The notes: a model not told the origin generated them from the letters alone. 64,000 nucleotides of DNA from UBA7434 sp042090785 (GCA_042090785.1 JBELIP010000002.1:200415-264414); one strand, 5' to 3'. Shown: positions 9,144-18,348, counted from the first letter of the stretch. A program made the numbers and translations.

Positions 9144-9448
9144 AACAGTGGATATTTCAACGATTAAGTAATGTTGCGATAGTTGTTTTTGGTTTTTGGT
9201 TGGTTTATTTTCTTGCTAGTCCGGGTGAAATTACCTTCTTAACGATCAATGAATTATTTAGCAATCAAGCATCGCTTATTTATTTGACCACAACTTTGGT
9301 ATTGGCTGGGTTGAATTCTATTTTGGCGGGCTGGCAAATTGCTGGCGATTACGCGGAGAAGTTTAATCTTAACCAATCGCTGTTGGTGGCGTTTGGCACG
9401 ATTGTTAGTGTTGCTTATATTATTACTGGGCTTTGCATTCTTTTTTAG
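9134..9448 (+). CDS. sdhD: Succinate dehydrogenase small membrane anchor, haem ligand replaced
   Basis: This is the second membrane anchor of complex II, 104 residues from the ATG at 9134, which overlaps the end of sdhC. Three hydrophobic helices are visible. The family motif WQIAGDY is present and supplies D72 and Y73, equivalent to E. coli Asp82 and Tyr83 of the quinone site. Eleven residues before that Asp, where E. coli has the haem ligand His71, this protein has Asn61 (codon AAT at 9314-9316). There is no histidine anywhere in the protein, so it cannot donate a histidine haem ligand. A longer upstream start in the same frame (9080) would add residues lying inside sdhC and does not fit the family. 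Confidence 0.92.
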   Translation: MGVKQWIFQRLSNVAIVVFGFWLVYFLASPGEITFLTINELFSNQASLIYLTTTLVLAGLNSILAGWQIAGDYAEKFNLNQSLLVAFGTIVSVAYIITGLCILF

Positions 9449-9561
9449 TATGGCTGCGTTGATGCTTGCCGCTTGATGATTTAAGTGGCAATAACAAACC
9501 CGATAACTTTTACCATTAAACCCATTAACACCGCGCCCAACCAACAAACGCCATCAACGCC

Positions 9562-9771
9562 CTACAAATCCATTTTCGCGATAGAAAGCTCACTTTCAGC
9601 AACACTCAAAACACCCGCCAAATACGTCTTCAACTCCGCCTCAGAGCCAAAATGCATCGCCTGATCGAATTGGCCCTTATACATATTGCCCGCCTCATCC
9701 TTAATTCTAGCCAGTTGGAATTTATCGCCCAACGCGCCTCTGCCTCTAATTGGATAATATTCAAGATTCAT
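9562..9771 (-). CDS. Small protein of unknown function (69 aa)
   Basis: I do not recognise this 69-residue protein. It is soluble-looking and of balanced composition, beginning MNLEYYPIRGRGALGD and ending in SELSIAKMDL, with no signal peptide or membrane segment. An AGAGG sequence sits about ten bases before the ATG, which supports translation. It stands alone between sdhD, which converges on it, and the divergent GlpD-like gene. Many real short bacterial proteins look like this, but without a homology search its status rests only on the ribosome-binding site and the plausible amino-acid make-up. Confidence 0.5.
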   Translation of the reverse strand: MNLEYYPIRGRGALGDKFQLARIKDEAGNMYKGQFDQAMHFGSEAELKTYLAGVLSVAESELSIAKMDL

Positions 9772-9966
9772 CTACCAACAACCTCTAAAATTCAAAATAG
9801 CCCGTGTCGAACAATTCAACAGCACGAATAATGCCCGTTTATTGAGCCCCAAGCAAGAACATAGCCGCTTAACAATGGTCAAAAAAACAGGGTAAAGCAT
9901 GTAAATAGCTTCTACACTTTACTAATAACTAAAACGAAGATAAAACAGCGAAGCGGAATCAATACC

Positions 9967-11217
9967 ATGCCTGCCAAAGGTGCACACAATAATAAAGCAC
10001 AACTTAAAACACACTATGATGCGGTCATTATTGGCGGCGGCATTCAAGGCGCTGGCTGTGCTCAAGCCCTTGTAGCACGCGGCTTCTCGGCGTTATTAAT
10101 CGAAAAATCTAATGTCGGAACCGGCACCTCTTCGCGCTCGAGTAAATTAATTCATGGCGGCCTGCGCTACCTAGAAACCTATCAGTTTTCACTGGTTAAA
10201 AAATCTATCGCCGAACGCTCAACACTACAAGATATAGCGCCATCGTTAGTTGAAAGCCGAAAATTCTACCTACCCGTCTATAAAAAACAGCGCTTAAAAC
10301 GCTGGCAACTGGCTATCGGCTTATTTTTGTACAGCGCATTAGGGGGCTTTAAATCAGAGGCCCGCTTTACTCGCGTACCTAAATCAGAGTGGTCTCAACT
10401 CGGCTGTATTAACCAACAAGGCATTAAACAAAAAGGACTAGTAGATGTGTTTCAATATTGGGACGGCCAAACCGATGACTTTCTGTTAACCCAAGCGGTC
10501 ATTCGCTCAGCTGTCTCTCTAGGCTGTGATGTCATGGAAGATACTGCCTTTAAACAAGCAACGCTTAATGACCAACAACACGTCTGTGTCGAAGCCCTCC
10601 ATCAGCAACAAAGCCTCAATGTTAGCTGCAAAGTCATTATTAATGCAGGCGGCCCATGGATTGATCGTATTCAAAGCGATATTCGCTTTGCACCCCAAGG
10701 TCCCGCTATCGACTTAGTACAAGGTAGTCATATCGAGTTCGATGCACCTCTAGGTGAAGGCATATTTTATGTAGAATCACCAGACGACCAACGCGCCGTT
10801 TTTATTATGCCCTGGCAAGACGGCGTGCTAGTCGGCACTACCGAAAAAAAATACCAAGGAGATCCCGTCAACTGCCAAGCAGGTGACGATGAAATTGAAT
10901 ACCTCAAAAAAACCCTTTTTCATTATTTTCCCGATTACCAAGGGCAATTTGTCAAAGCCTGGGCCGGCTTAAGGGTCTTACCTAAAAGTGAGCCCGTTAA
11001 TCCCCAATCAGCAGTAAAAAGCCTAGCTAGACCTTTTTCTAAACAGGCAAGAGACACTATTTTATTTGAAGATAACTCACAAAAACCGCGTGCTATTGGC
11101 CTCTATGGAGGCAAACTGACAGCTTATCGGGTCACCGCAAAGTTGGTTGCGGATTTAGCAGAAAAAACACTCGGCCCAGCCACCATTAAAGCTGACACTG
11201 CGCATATCCCCCTCTAA
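9967..11217 (+). CDS. FAD-dependent glycerol-3-phosphate dehydrogenase-like protein, short form
   Basis: This protein is related to GlpD, which oxidises glycerol-3-phosphate to dihydroxyacetone phosphate and feeds electrons to quinone. The N-terminus carries the FAD motif VIIGGGIQGAGCAQALVARG, then the strongly GlpD-like TSSRSSKLIHGGLRYLETYQ. Later come VQGSHIEFDAPLG, FIMPWQDGVLVGTTEKKYQGDP and the C-terminal GLYGGKLTAYR. It ends shortly after that last motif at 416 residues, so the C-terminal helical domain of full-length GlpD (about 500 residues) is absent. No glpK, glpF or glpR is nearby. It may be a true short-form dehydrogenase or a related oxidoreductase with another substrate. Confidence 0.8.
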   Translation: MPAKGAHNNKAQLKTHYDAVIIGGGIQGAGCAQALVARGFSALLIEKSNVGTGTSSRSSKLIHGGLRYLETYQFSLVKKSIAERSTLQDIAPSLVESRKFYLPVYKKQRLKRWQLAIGLFLYSALGGFKSEARFTRVPKSEWSQLGCINQQGIKQKGLVDVFQYWDGQTDDFLLTQAVIRSAVSLGCDVMEDTAFKQATLNDQQHVCVEALHQQQSLNVSCKVIINAGGPWIDRIQSDIRFAPQGPAIDLVQGSHIEFDAPLGEGIFYVESPDDQRAVFIMPWQDGVLVGTTEKKYQGDPVNCQAGDDEIEYLKKTLFHYFPDYQGQFVKAWAGLRVLPKSEPVNPQSAVKSLARPFSKQARDTILFEDNSQKPRAIGLYGGKLTAYRVTAKLVADLAEKTLGPATIKADTAHIPL

Positions 11218-11270
11218 AATCTGCTCTGTCAGCTACCTCAGGCTATGTAACAAAGACCACTCCATAACGG

Positions 11271-11276
11271 TATAAT
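11271..11276 (+). promoter_or_regulatory. Possible -10 element of metG
   Basis: A perfect TATAAT lies 73 bp before the metG ATG. The -35 region at the right distance is poor, so this is a tentative call. Confidence 0.35.
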
Positions 11277-11349
11277 CACGGCGTAAAAATCGGTATATTA
11301 ATCGATTATCTTAACGTTTTAATTTTCGTCTGTAATTGGCCTAAAAAAC

Positions 11350-13428
11350 ATGACAGCACCCGTTCAACAAAAAACCGATTCTCAGTCTAATAAGCGCCGC
11401 ATTTTGGTGACTAGTGCACTGCCCTATGCCAATGGTCCTCTGCATTTAGGCCACATGTTAGAACATATACAAACCGACATTTGGGTTCGCTACCAACGCG
11501 CTCGCGGCCACGAATGCCACTATGTTTGTGCCGACGACACCCACGGCACAGCCATCATGTTAAAAGCCGAGCAGCAAAACACGAGTCCTGAACAACTTAT
11601 AGCCCAAGTGCATAGCGACCACTGCAGTGATTTTAACGACTTTTTAATTAGTCATGACAATTACTACAGCACCCACTCAGATGAAAACCGCGATTACTCG
11701 GCGCAAATTTATACCGAACTCTATGACAAAGGTTTTATTGCCGAACGAGAAATTACCCAAGCATTTGACCCAGAAAAACAATTATTTTTAGCCGATCGCT
11801 ACATCAAAGGCACTTGCCCTAAATGCAAAGCCCCCGATCAATACGGCGATAACTGCGAGGTCTGTGGCGCAACCTATGCACCGATCGATCTTATCGATCC
11901 ATTTTCAACAATCTCTGGTGCCAAACCCGTTGATAAGCAATCGGTTCATTACTTTTTTAAATTACCCGAGTTCAAAACTTTTTTAACCCAATGGTTAGCT
12001 AACGAAAACCTTCAAGCATCGGTTGCCAACAAATTAGGCGAATGGTTAGAAGCCGGCTTACAAGAGTGGGATATAAGCCGCGACGCTCCCTACTTTGGTT
12101 TTGAAATTCCTAACGCACCCGGTAAGTTTTTTTATGTCTGGCTAGATGCACCCATCGGCTACATGGCCAGCTTTAAAAATTACTGCGACAGTGCTGGATT
12201 AAACTTCGATGACTTTTGGGATGGCGCGCAAGCCAAAAAACAAGGCACCGAGCTTTATCATTTTATTGGTAAAGATATTATCAACTTCCACGGTCTGTTT
12301 TGGCCCGCCATGCTACACGCCTGTAACTTAAGATTACCCAATGCCATTTATGCTCATGGCTTTGTTATGATTAATGGCGAAAAGATGTCGAAGTCACGCG
12401 GCACATTTATTATGGCGCGCACTTATCTCGAACATTTTCAGCCTGAGTACTTACGTTATTTCTTTGCTTCAAAACTCAGTAATGGTATTGATGACATTGA
12501 CCTTAATCTCGAAGACTTTGTGCAAAAGGTCAATTCCGATTTGGTTGGCAAACTAGTGAATATCGCTAGCCGCTGTGCAGGCTTTATTACTAAGCGCTTT
12601 GACAATACCTTAGCAAGCGAACTACCCAACCCCGCACTGCAGCAAGATTTTATTGCCGAAAGCGAAAACATTGGCAGCGCTTATGAAAATCGCGAATTTG
12701 CTAAAGCCACGCGTTTAATTATGGCGCTCGCCGACCGCATAAACCAATATATTGATGAGCAACAACCATGGGTGGTTGCTAAACAAGAAGGCCGCGAAGC
12801 AGAACTGCAAGGTATTTGCACGCAAGGCATCTGCGCTTTTGCCACATTAATGGTTTACCTTAAGCCCATACTGCCCGAGCTTGCCGTTAAAGCCGAGGCC
12901 TTTTTAAATACCAACCTCGACTGGGCACAACTAGAGCAATCACTGTGCGGCAAAAAAATTAATAAATTTAAACCGCTGCTTAGCCGAATAGAAAATGACG
13001 GTATCAATAAAATGTTAGACGCCGGCAAACCCAAAGAAGCAAGTAAACCCGTTAAACCTAAAAAGCCTTCAGCAAAAAAAGTAATGGACAATAGCATTGC
13101 CCCAGAAATTGAATTTGATGACTTTGCAAAAATCGATTTACGCGTGGCATTAATTGCTAAAGCAGAACATGTTGAAGGCGCAGATAAATTATTAAAACTG
13201 ACATTAGATTTAGGTGACCAACAAAAAACGGTTTTCTCTGGCATCAAAGACGCCTATAGCCCCGAAGATTTAGAAGGCAAACTCACTGTTATGGTGGCCA
13301 ACCTAAAACCCCGCAAAATGCGCTTTGGCCTTTCAGAAGGCATGGTGCTAGCAGCAGGGCCTGGCGGTAAGGATATTTATTTATTAGCGCCGCATACAGG
13401 CGCAGTACCTGGCATGCGAATTCAATAA
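11350..13428 (+). CDS. metG: Methionyl-tRNA synthetase
   Basis: This enzyme charges tRNA-Met. It has 692 residues, the long dimeric form. The class I signature is HLGH (in GPLHLGHMLEHIQTD), and the second signature KMSKS occurs in NGEKMSKSRG near residue 345. A zinc knuckle with CPKC and CEVC lies around residues 155-175. The C-terminal 110 residues after a Lys/Pro-rich linker form the EMAP/Trbp111-like tRNA-binding and dimerisation domain (FDDFAKIDLRVALI and GLSEGMVLAAG). The rnf operon starts 45 bp downstream on the same strand, a neighbourhood seen in other gammaproteobacteria. Confidence 0.98.
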   Translation: MTAPVQQKTDSQSNKRRILVTSALPYANGPLHLGHMLEHIQTDIWVRYQRARGHECHYVCADDTHGTAIMLKAEQQNTSPEQLIAQVHSDHCSDFNDFLISHDNYYSTHSDENRDYSAQIYTELYDKGFIAEREITQAFDPEKQLFLADRYIKGTCPKCKAPDQYGDNCEVCGATYAPIDLIDPFSTISGAKPVDKQSVHYFFKLPEFKTFLTQWLANENLQASVANKLGEWLEAGLQEWDISRDAPYFGFEIPNAPGKFFYVWLDAPIGYMASFKNYCDSAGLNFDDFWDGAQAKKQGTELYHFIGKDIINFHGLFWPAMLHACNLRLPNAIYAHGFVMINGEKMSKSRGTFIMARTYLEHFQPEYLRYFFASKLSNGIDDIDLNLEDFVQKVNSDLVGKLVNIASRCAGFITKRFDNTLASELPNPALQQDFIAESENIGSAYENREFAKATRLIMALADRINQYIDEQQPWVVAKQEGREAELQGICTQGICAFATLMVYLKPILPELAVKAEAFLNTNLDWAQLEQSLCGKKINKFKPLLSRIENDGINKMLDAGKPKEASKPVKPKKPSAKKVMDNSIAPEIEFDDFAKIDLRVALIAKAEHVEGADKLLKLTLDLGDQQKTVFSGIKDAYSPEDLEGKLTVMVANLKPRKMRFGLSEGMVLAAGPGGKDIYLLAPHTGAVPGMRIQ

Positions 13429-13473
13429 GTTTTTAGTTTTCATGAATACCGAAAAAAAACATAGGCAAAAAAC

Positions 13474-14052
13474 ATGTTAAGTGAATTCGCCGTCTTATTA
13501 ATCGGCGCCATTTTAATTAACAACTTTGTATTGGTACAGTTTTTAGGGCTGTGCCCATTTATGGGAGTGTCTAATAAACTAGAAACCGCAATGGGCATGT
13601 CGGCTGCCACCACGTTTGTACTTACACTGGCCTCAATTTGCAGCTACCTAACGTATACTTATTTACTCATACCACTAGGTTTAAGCTACTTAAAAACCAT
13701 TTCTTTTATTTTAGTTATTGCTGTCGTGGTGCAGTTCACCGAAATGGTTGTCCATAAAACTAGCCCACTACTTTATAAAGTACTGGGAATTTTTTTACCG
13801 CTTATCACAACCAACTGTGCTGTGCTAGGTGTCGCCTTGCTCAACATTAACAAACAACATTCATTTATTGAATCAGCGCTCTACGGCTTAGGTGCCGCTG
13901 CTGGGTTTTCATTAGTATTAATTCTTTTTTCTGCCATGCGCGAAAGACTCGCTGTTGCCGATATACCCGAACCTTTTCAAGGTTCAGCTATCGGCATGGT
14001 CACCGCGGGTTTAATGTCACTTGCATTTATGGGGTTTGCCGGCCTTGTCTAA
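13474..14052 (+). CDS. rnfA: RNF electron transport complex subunit A
   Basis: RnfA is an integral membrane subunit of the ion-translocating RNF complex, which couples ferredoxin/NADH electron transfer to ion movement. It has 192 residues and six hydrophobic helices. The paired motifs NNFVLVQFLGLCPFMGVS and LPLITTNCAVLGVALL contain the cysteines that bind the intramembrane iron-sulfur centre shared with RnfE. It is the first gene of rnfABCDGE, 45 bp after metG, and rnfB follows 19 bp later. Confidence 0.97.
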   Translation: MLSEFAVLLIGAILINNFVLVQFLGLCPFMGVSNKLETAMGMSAATTFVLTLASICSYLTYTYLLIPLGLSYLKTISFILVIAVVVQFTEMVVHKTSPLLYKVLGIFLPLITTNCAVLGVALLNINKQHSFIESALYGLGAAAGFSLVLILFSAMRERLAVADIPEPFQGSAIGMVTAGLMSLAFMGFAGLV

Positions 14053-14071
14053 TAAGGCTAATTGAAAATTC

Positions 14072-14695
14072 ATGATTGAACTTATCAACCAACATCCTTT
14101 TATTGCCGCCTTACTAGCCCTGCTAACACTCGGCCTTATTTTTGGTGCTACTCTCGGTTTTGGCGCAGTAAAATTTGCTGTCGATGGCGACCCTATTGTT
14201 GATCAGATTAATGCCATTTTACCGCAGACACAATGTGGCCAATGTGGTTATCCTGGTTGCAAACCTTACGCCGAAGCCATTGCCAATGGCGATGCAATTA
14301 ATAAATGTCCGCCGGGTGGCGAAGCAGGTATTCACGAGCTAGCTAACTTATTGGGTGTTGAACCTATTGCGCTCGATGATGAACACGGCGTAGAAGATAT
14401 AAATAAAGTCGCTTACATTCGCGAAGATGAATGTATTGGCTGTACCAAATGCATTCAGGCATGCCCGATTGATGCCATCTTAGGTGCAGCGAAATTAATG
14501 CATACCGTGATTGTTAGCGAATGCACAGGCTGTGACCTTTGCGTAGAACCCTGCCCGGTAGATTGTATTGATATGATCCCCGTGGCCACCGGAACCCGCG
14601 CTTGGAAATGGGATATTCCCGACCGCGACCCCACTCATAATGCCAATATTATTGTGACTGACAACCCTAATAAACAAAATGGCCAAGCGGCATGA
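14072..14695 (+). CDS. rnfB: RNF complex ferredoxin subunit B
   Basis: RnfB is the membrane-tethered electron-input subunit. It has 207 residues. One N-terminal membrane helix is followed by a four-cysteine cluster (CGQCGYPGCKPYAEAI, with the last Cys in INKCPPGG), then two ferredoxin-type 4Fe-4S motifs, CIGCTKCIQACP and CTGCDLCVEPCP. The tail ends NKQNGQAA. It sits between rnfA and rnfC with short spacing and is clearly part of the same operon. Confidence 0.97.
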   Translation: MIELINQHPFIAALLALLTLGLIFGATLGFGAVKFAVDGDPIVDQINAILPQTQCGQCGYPGCKPYAEAIANGDAINKCPPGGEAGIHELANLLGVEPIALDDEHGVEDINKVAYIREDECIGCTKCIQACPIDAILGAAKLMHTVIVSECTGCDLCVEPCPVDCIDMIPVATGTRAWKWDIPDRDPTHNANIIVTDNPNKQNGQAA

Positions 14696-14705
14696 TAGGC
14701 CAACC

Positions 14706-16550
14706 ATGAAGAAAATTTGGGATATACACGGTGGTATTCACCCACCTGAAAATAAATTACAGTCTTTAGGCCAAGGTATTATTACTGCGCCTATTGCACC
14801 GCAACTCACACTGCCATTGTCTCAGCATATTGGCGCGCCAGCCAAACCCATTGTGCAAGTGGGCGACCCAGTATTAAAAGGCCAATGCATTGCCGAAGCG
14901 GTTGGCCCTGTTAGCGTTCCATTACATGCGCCAACGTCAGGCACCATTATCGCTATAGAGCAACGGACCATACCTCATGCCTCTGGCTTAGAAGATAACT
15001 GTATTGTTATTGAAACTAACGGCAAGGATGAATGGCGCGCAAGAAAGCCTATTACCGATTTTACGCAGCTCGATAAAAGCACATTAATTAATATTATTCG
15101 CAATGCCGGCATTTCGGGTATGGGCGGCGCAGGCTTTCCCACAAGTGTTAAGTTGAATACTCATGATGACGTGAGCATTGATACACTCATACTGAATGCC
15201 ACCGAATGTGAGCCTTATATCACTGCCGACCATTCATTAATGCGCGAGTATGCCAACGATATTGCAACTGGCATTGCTATTCTCGCCATGATTATTCGGC
15301 CCACTAAAATTTTATTTGGCATCGAAGATAATAAACTCGATGTGGTTGAAGGTATTACTGCCGCACTAGCGCAGCATGACTTTTCTGCACTGACAGGCCT
15401 TAACACTCAAGCCGAAGTCATTACTTTTCCAACCAAATACCCATCGGGTGGCGAAAAACAACTTATTCAAATACTCACGGGCAAAGAAGTCCCCTCGGGA
15501 GGCTTACCCGCAGAACTAGGTATTGTTTGCCAAAACATTGGTACTGCGGTTGCTATTAAAAATGCCGTCTGTCTTGATGAGCCATTAATTTCTCGTATAA
15601 CAACAGTCACCGGCGACGCAGTTAAGCAAGCTTGTAACTACCATGTATTATTAGGCACACCGGTTGAGTTTTTATTAGCGCAGTCAAATTATCAAGCCAA
15701 CAATAGTTCGCGTTTAATTATGGGGGGTCCCATGATGGGTTTTGCATTAGCAAACACAGCTATACCCATCGTCAAAACTACCAACTGCATTTTAGCGCCA
15801 ACCGAACAAGAATTACCTACACCGCCACCTGCGCAAGCCTGTATTCGCTGTGGTCTTTGTGCCGAAGCCTGCCCAGCAACATTACTGCCGCAACAGCTGT
15901 ATTGGTTTGCGCAAGGTAAAGAGCTAGACAAACTAGAAGAACATAATATTGCCGACTGTATTGAATGCGGTGCCTGCTCCTATGTTTGCCCCAGCAATAT
16001 ACCGTTAGTGCAATACTATCGCGCCTCCAAGGTCGATATTCAACAACGTAAAATCGACCATCAAAATGCTGAACTAGCCAAAGAGCGTTTTGACGCAAGA
16101 CAAGAACGCTTGCAGCGCTTAGAAGATGAAAAAATTGCCGCACGCCAAGCGCGTCAAGCAGCGGCAAAGCTCGCAGCAGAAAAACGTGGCAAAGAAGATG
16201 AGCGTAATGTTGCTGTACAGGCAGCGGTAGAACGCGTTAAAGCCAAAAAAGCGCAAAGCGAACCCGCTACCGAAGAGCACAAAGAAAACGCACAGAGTAA
16301 TGATTTAGTCGCACGAGCAGTGGCAAAGCGCGCAGCACAACAAGCAGAAGATGCAGCCAACCCCAAAAGCAAATTAATCCGTGCAGTAGAAAGCGCACAG
16401 CAGCGAGTGACCAAAAGCCAAGCGCGCATTAGCGCTGCCGAAGCTTGTGACGACCCTAACTTATCCATCCTTAAACAAGCAGCTGAAAAAGCAGAAGCCA
16501 AACTTGCCGCCACTCAGCAAGCCTTAGCCGACTTTAAAGCACAGGAATAA
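14706..16550 (+). CDS. rnfC: RNF complex subunit C
   Basis: RnfC is the peripheral subunit that binds NADH and FMN. I place the start at the ATG at 14706, giving MKKIWDIHGGIHPPENK, the usual RnfC N-terminus; an in-frame ATG at 14679 would overlap rnfB and add nine odd residues. The protein has 614 residues. It contains the NADH-binding glycine-rich segment AGISGMGGAGFPTSVKL and two 4Fe-4S motifs, CIRCGLCAEACP from residue 379 and CIECGACSYVCP from residue 418. A long Ala/Lys/Glu/Gln-rich, charged coiled-coil tail of about 170 residues follows, a variable feature of gammaproteobacterial RnfC. Confidence 0.96.
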   Translation: MKKIWDIHGGIHPPENKLQSLGQGIITAPIAPQLTLPLSQHIGAPAKPIVQVGDPVLKGQCIAEAVGPVSVPLHAPTSGTIIAIEQRTIPHASGLEDNCIVIETNGKDEWRARKPITDFTQLDKSTLINIIRNAGISGMGGAGFPTSVKLNTHDDVSIDTLILNATECEPYITADHSLMREYANDIATGIAILAMIIRPTKILFGIEDNKLDVVEGITAALAQHDFSALTGLNTQAEVITFPTKYPSGGEKQLIQILTGKEVPSGGLPAELGIVCQNIGTAVAIKNAVCLDEPLISRITTVTGDAVKQACNYHVLLGTPVEFLLAQSNYQANNSSRLIMGGPMMGFALANTAIPIVKTTNCILAPTEQELPTPPPAQACIRCGLCAEACPATLLPQQLYWFAQGKELDKLEEHNIADCIECGACSYVCPSNIPLVQYYRASKVDIQQRKIDHQNAELAKERFDARQERLQRLEDEKIAARQARQAAAKLAAEKRGKEDERNVAVQAAVERVKAKKAQSEPATEEHKENAQSNDLVARAVAKRAAQQAEDAANPKSKLIRAVESAQQRVTKSQARISAAEACDDPNLSILKQAAEKAEAKLAATQQALADFKAQE

Positions 16551-16555
16551 AACCT

Positions 16556-17599
16556 ATGGCGTTAATGCGCATTACATCTCCGCATGCACATAATACGCAA
16601 AGTACTAGCGATGTTATGCGGTTGGTTTTACTGGCCACTATACCCGGTGTGCTTGCACTCACGGTAGCTTTTGGCTGGGGCACGCTTATTAATATTATAT
16701 TGGCCAGCTTTTTTGGCCTAGGTCTCGAAGCCTTAGCGCTAGCTGCACGCAAACGCCCTATTGCCTTTTATTTAAAAGACTACAGCGCATTAGTCACTGC
16801 CGTCTTATTAGGTATTGCGCTACCCCCTTATGTAGCATGGTGGATTTTACTGGTCGGCATGTTCTTTTCTATTATTGTTGCTAAACAATTATACGGCGGT
16901 CTTGGCTACAACCCCTTTAACCCTGCCATGGTCGGTTATGTTGTACTGCTTATTTCCTTTCCAATACAAATGACAACATGGGCAGCACCTATTGAATTAT
17001 TACCCGCATCAGTATCCGTGCCAAACCTATGGGAAAGTTTATTAATTGCTTTAGGCGTTATACAACTGCCCGCTATTGATGGTTTTACCATGGCAACCCC
17101 TTTAGATTTACTGCGACAAAATAATGCTTTAATGATTGATGACCTTAAACAGCAATACACACAGTTTGGTCGTTGGGGTGGTACCGGTTGGGAATCAGCA
17201 AGTATGGGCTTTTTAATTGGCGGCCTCTACTTAATGTACCGAAAAATTTTTACTTGGCACGCACCTATATCAATGCTGCTAGCCCTCGCGCTTATGTCCA
17301 TGCTTTTTTATGACGGTGGCTCATCCGCCAGTAGCGGCACACCGCCTTTTCAACTATTAACCGGTGCGGCTATATTTGGCGCCTTCTTTATTGTTACCGA
17401 TCCCGTCTCATCGGCAGTGAGCAACAAAGGTCGTATTATTTATGGTGCAGGTATTGGTATTTTAATTTTCTTAATTCGCAAATGGGGCAACTACCCTGAT
17501 GCCGTTGCCTTTGCTGTATTGCTAATGAACTTTGCTGCACCGTTAATTGACCACTACACCCAGCCAACAGCTTATGGCCACAGTAAAAAGAGTAAGTAA
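16556..17599 (+). CDS. rnfD: RNF complex subunit D (covalent flavin, membrane)
   Basis: RnfD is a polytopic membrane subunit related to NqrB. It has 347 residues, with the N-terminal segment ITSPHAHNTQSTSDVMR and about eight to nine membrane helices. The covalent FMN attachment site is expected at the threonine in DGFTMATPLD near residue 180. The conserved motif FFIVTDPVSSA lies in the C-terminal half. Its TAA stop shares one base with the ATG of rnfG, indicating translational coupling. Confidence 0.96.
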   Translation: MALMRITSPHAHNTQSTSDVMRLVLLATIPGVLALTVAFGWGTLINIILASFFGLGLEALALAARKRPIAFYLKDYSALVTAVLLGIALPPYVAWWILLVGMFFSIIVAKQLYGGLGYNPFNPAMVGYVVLLISFPIQMTTWAAPIELLPASVSVPNLWESLLIALGVIQLPAIDGFTMATPLDLLRQNNALMIDDLKQQYTQFGRWGGTGWESASMGFLIGGLYLMYRKIFTWHAPISMLLALALMSMLFYDGGSSASSGTPPFQLLTGAAIFGAFFIVTDPVSSAVSNKGRIIYGAGIGILIFLIRKWGNYPDAVAFAVLLMNFAAPLIDHYTQPTAYGHSKKSK

Positions 17600-18321
17600 T
17601 GACTGAAAACTCAACGCCACCGCCAACAGATCCCGCCGATAAAACGGCCTCGTTAGGTGTTTCTATATCGAGCAATAGCATGATACTCGGTTTTTTTGCC
17701 TTGCTATGCACAGCTATTATTGCAGGCACCTACTTAGGCACAGAAGATAATATTATTGAGCAACAGCGTCAGGCACAACTAAAAGCGCTTTATCAAATTA
17801 TCCCTAAAGACCAACATGATAATGACTTATTGCAAGACAATATGCCGTTTGAAACCGAAGCCTTAGGCCATAGAAAAAGCCAGACCTTATTTTTAGCTCG
17901 TAAAGAACAACTCGGCAAACAACAGCCATTAACCGTTATTTACCCCGTCACTGCACGCGATGGTTATAGCGGTGACATTGATTTTATTATTGGTATTAAC
18001 ATTAAAGACAATTCTATTGCCGGCGTACGTGTCATTAATCATAAAGAAACACCCGGCCTAGGTGACAAAGTCGATTTACGTAAATCGAATTGGATATTAG
18101 ATTTTAATGGTCATCGTCTTGGCGATCCCAACAGTGAAGGCTGGACAGTAAAAAAAGATGGCGGCATCTTTGATGGCTTTACCGGCGCAACTATTACACC
18201 ACGTGCGGTGATTGTTGCTATTGCAAATACACTCCGTTACCACCATAAAAATATCGATAGCCTGCTACAACAGTTTGATGCAAAGACAGAACCATCGCAT
18301 CTTATAAAGCAGAAAAGTTAG
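17599..18321 (+). CDS. rnfG: RNF complex subunit G (covalent flavin)
   Basis: RnfG is the periplasmic flavoprotein subunit, tethered by one N-terminal helix (SMILGFFALLCTAIIAGTYLG). It has 240 residues. The FMN-binding domain carries TPGLGDKVD and the flavinylation motif DGFTGATITPRAVI near residue 195, where FMN is bound through a phosphoester to the threonine of the T-G-A-T motif. The start overlaps the rnfD stop by one base. Confidence 0.96.
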   Translation: MTENSTPPPTDPADKTASLGVSISSNSMILGFFALLCTAIIAGTYLGTEDNIIEQQRQAQLKALYQIIPKDQHDNDLLQDNMPFETEALGHRKSQTLFLARKEQLGKQQPLTVIYPVTARDGYSGDIDFIIGINIKDNSIAGVRVINHKETPGLGDKVDLRKSNWILDFNGHRLGDPNSEGWTVKKDGGIFDGFTGATITPRAVIVAIANTLRYHHKNIDSLLQQFDAKTEPSHLIKQKS

Positions 18322-18348
18322 ATTATATAAATTTTTGAGAAGCACACC

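Noticed and set aside
8760..9448. Reading sdhCD as fumarate reductase anchors (frdCD), which would explain missing haem
   Set aside because: The SILHR motif, the D-Y quinone pair and overall alignment are those of SdhC/SdhD, and the partner SdhA/SdhB are of the succinate dehydrogenase type.
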